From the NCBI RefSeq assembly GCF_964186585.1, contig NZ_OZ075067.1, forward strand, positions 1,240,001 to 1,304,000: a DNA stretch of 64,000 nucleotides. The letters run 5' to 3'. The stretch is from Microbacterium sp. MM2322 (GTDB lineage Bacteria > Actinomycetota > Actinomycetes > Actinomycetales > Microbacteriaceae). The position numbers and the translations under genes are program-made. Of this stretch, positions 62,342 to 64,000 are shown one piece after another. Within the stretch, counting starts at the first letter, position 1. Each line of letters begins with the position of its first letter. The notes beneath the pieces were generated by a model. It was given only the letters and a program-made list of their open reading frames with translations. It had not been told where the DNA came from and did not search any database.

Positions 62342-63049
62342 TCAGACGGGCTGGATGAGGTCGGGGGAGTCGTTTCGGACGTTTCCGACGGCGCTCGACA
62401 CGACGTGATCAGTCAGCCCCGCGACCACGTCTGGAGCCGCATCGACGGCGGCATCGAGAAGGTCACCGACGTTGTCGACTTCCGTGTCGAGCCAGGCGTC
62501 AGCGAAGTCGGCATCGAGGAACAGCGGCATCCGGTCGTGGATGGACCCCAGGGGGTCCAACGCGTCGCGGGTGATGATCGTGAACGACAGCACCCACTTC
62601 GTCGGGTCGTCTTCGGCCTTCGCGGGATCCTTCCACCATTCATACAGGCCGGCGAACAGGAGTGGCGAACCGTCGGCGGGATGGATGAAGTACGGCGTCT
62701 TGCCCTCGTCGGTCGTCTGCCACTCGTAGTAGCCCGTGGCAGGGACGATCGCCCGGCGTTTGATGAGGGCCTGCCGGAACATCGGCTTCTCCTCGAGTTC
62801 TTCGGACCGCGCATTGAAGGCGCGCGCGCCGACCTTGACGTCCTTCGCCCACGAGGGGACGAGCCCCCACCGCGCGGGCTCCAGCCGTCGCGTCGGCGGG
62901 TCGGTCTTGGCGGAGTCGAGCACGATGCCGACGCGGGAGGTCGGCGCGATGTTGTACGACGGGGCAGGGAGATCGTCGCTCTCGACGTCGACGCGCAGGA
63001 CGCCGACGAGCTCGGAGGAGACGTTGGCAACGACGAAGCGACCACACAT
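62342..63049 (-). CDS. SRAP-family DNA-protein crosslink protein (YedK/HMCES-like)
   Basis: The 235-residue protein caps abasic sites in single-stranded DNA by linking its Cys2 to the sugar. The start MCGRFV places Cys2 right after the initiator Met, as needed for activity. Other catalytic residues are in SYNIAPTSR (Asn), ATGYYEWQT (Glu) and IHDRMPLFLD (His). TAGGCT (63057-63062, this strand) lies seven bases before this ATG, which argues against the upstream in-frame Met at 63079 that would bury the Cys. Neighbour to a putative DNA-repair protein. Confidence 0.93.
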   Translation of the reverse strand: MCGRFVVANVSSELVGVLRVDVESDDLPAPSYNIAPTSRVGIVLDSAKTDPPTRRLEPARWGLVPSWAKDVKVGARAFNARSEELEEKPMFRQALIKRRAIVPATGYYEWQTTDEGKTPYFIHPADGSPLLFAGLYEWWKDPAKAEDDPTKWVLSFTIITRDALDPLGSIHDRMPLFLDADFADAWLDTEVDNVGDLLDAAVDAAPDVVAGLTDHVVSSAVGNVRNDSPDLIQPV

Positions 63050-63059
63050 GCGGGTCAGC

Positions 63060-64000
63060 CTAGGAGGAAGTGGGGACATCGCGAACGATGTCGACGTCGG
63101 TGAGACGCTCCAGCAGGTCGGCGCCGTCGTCGCCCGTCACCCACGGAACTCCGGCGGCGCTGTGATCGTCGACGGCCGTCCGCCCACCCGCGAGCACGGC
63201 TTCCGCGGGGGTCAGCCGCCGGATCGCGACCGCAGCAACCTGATCGGGATGCTGGATCGTGAACTCCGTGTAGATCTCGTCGTCGTGCTGGCCGTCGTCG
63301 CCGATCAGCAGCCAGTCGATGTCGGGGAACTCCTCGGCCAGGCGGCGGAGGTTCTCCTGCTTGTGAGCCTTGCCGCTGCGGAACCATCGATCGTGCGTCG
63401 GCCCCCAATCGGTGAGCAGCATCGCCCCGAGGGGGAACAGGTGCCGTCGCTGGAATCTGACCAGCGTCGGGGCGACGTTCCACGCCCCGGTGGACAGGTA
63501 GAGGATCGGCGCGCCGGGGTTGTCTCGCGCGAGCCGCTCCAGAAGGACCGCCATGCCAGGAACGGGCTGTCGGGCGTGCTCGTTCAAGACGAAGGAGTTC
63601 CACGCGGCGACGAAGGGGCGGGGGAGCGCCGTGACCATCACGGTGTCGTCCACGTCGGAGATGACGCCGAACCGGACGTCATCGCCGACGACGAAGATGC
63701 GAGCGTCCACGGCCTCCGAGTCCTCGACGCTCATGGTCACCGTCTGCCAGCCGGGTGCCATCGTGGCGGGCAGGACGGCGTCGATCACGCCCCCTCGATC
63801 CGCGGCGACCTCGTGGGCCACGCCGTCGATGGTCACCGTGACCGTCGCGTGAGCGATCGGCACCGCCGCGAAACTCCGCCACCCGCGGACGCCGGCGTAG
63901 TCGCCCCGCTCGCGCCGCTTGGCCTTCGGGGGGATCAACACTCGACCGAGCACGCGCACCCACTGCGTGCTGCCGTACCCCGGGAAAGCGGCGACAGTCG
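63060..64000 (-). CDS. App1/DUF2183-family phosphatase, 5' end beyond window
   Basis: The frame stays open to the window edge (residues TVAAFPGYGSTQWVRVLGRV precede the annotated GTG at 63959), so the N-terminus lies outside. The catalytic HAD-like motif is ISDVDDTVMVT, followed by STGAWNVAPTLVRFQ and LLTDWGPTHDRWF, LIGDDGQHDDEIYTEF. App1 in yeast is a phosphatidate phosphatase; bacterial DUF2183 proteins are mostly uncharacterised. It is soluble as seen, with an N-terminal beta sandwich-like region. Confidence 0.88.
   Translation of the reverse strand, partial: TVAAFPGYGSTQWVRVLGRVLIPPKAKRRERGDYAGVRGWRSFAAVPIAHATVTVTIDGVAHEVAADRGGVIDAVLPATMAPGWQTVTMSVEDSEAVDARIFVVGDDVRFGVISDVDDTVMVTALPRPFVAAWNSFVLNEHARQPVPGMAVLLERLARDNPGAPILYLSTGAWNVAPTLVRFQRRHLFPLGAMLLTDWGPTHDRWFRSGKAHKQENLRRLAEEFPDIDWLLIGDDGQHDDEIYTEFTIQHPDQVAAVAIRRLTPAEAVLAGGRTAVDDHSAAGVPWVTGDDGADLLERLTDVDIVRDVPTSS

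Overview
The window is one contiguous chromosomal segment of a high-GC Gram-positive bacterium, most likely a Microbacterium or close Microbacteriaceae relative. The evidence is high G+C with strong G/C third positions, actinobacterial gene neighbourhoods (pafB-pafC-tatA-tatC-helY; tig-clpP1-clpP2-clpX; ileS-folC-DUF4233-ndk; rne-rplU-rpmA-obgE-proB-proA-nadD-rsfS), long-form IleS with a translational T-box, and many genes with a TANNNT -10 box six bases before the start codon (leaderless mRNAs). The genus is an inference from gene content and cannot be fixed without a database. I see no rRNA, CRISPR array, prophage or intact insertion sequence.

Layout. 1-13.9 kb: a truncated alpha/beta hydrolase, a CGNR regulator divergent from an EamA exporter, an Lrp-type regulator divergent from a branched-chain 2-oxoacid dehydrogenase operon (E1alpha, E1beta, E2, acyl-CoA dehydrogenase), then housekeeping singles (histidine phosphatase, Sir2, TrmH-type methyltransferase, SGNH hydrolase, superfamily 2 helicase, ferritin-like/VIT1 fusion). 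14-26 kb: tRNA-Leu, M20 peptidase, uppP, PAC2 protein, HAD phosphatase, tRNA m1A methyltransferase, FKBP lipoprotein, pafBC, tatAC, helY. 26-33 kb: tRNA-Gly, tRNA-Pro, trigger factor, the two ClpP subunits, ClpX and an M3 peptidase, forming a protein folding and turnover block. 32.8-41.6 kb is the most accessory-like part: an ArsR-like regulator with three 14-bp operator-like repeats, valS, a DUF559 nuclease-like gene bracketed by two nearly identical nested palindromes, a MetNIQ-type methionine importer, an OsmC/Ohr protein, an acetyltransferase and a pentapeptide-like protein. 41.6-58 kb: T-box-ileS-folC-DUF4233-ndk, VKOR, RNase E, L21/L27, Obg, proline synthesis (proB, proA), nadD, rsfS and tRNA-Ala. 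58-64 kb: an LtrA-type membrane protein preceded by a 12-codon leaderless ORF, two tandem GAF-ANTAR RNA-binding regulators, small orphan proteins, a SRAP protein and an App1/DUF2183 phosphatase cut by the right edge.

How the genes work together. Several blocks are functional units: Lrp plus BCKDH for branched-chain amino-acid catabolism; PafBC for the DNA-damage response beside HelY; TatAC for export of folded proteins; Tig-ClpP1P2-ClpX for nascent-chain folding and proteolysis; RNase E, L21, L27, Obg and RsfS for RNA turnover and ribosome assembly. The most unusual signals are non-coding: the nested palindrome pair around the DUF559 gene, the tandem 14-bp repeats, the overlapping divergent metN/ohr promoter, the ltrA leader ORF, and a heavily over-used DNA word (GGATGCC/GGCATCC).
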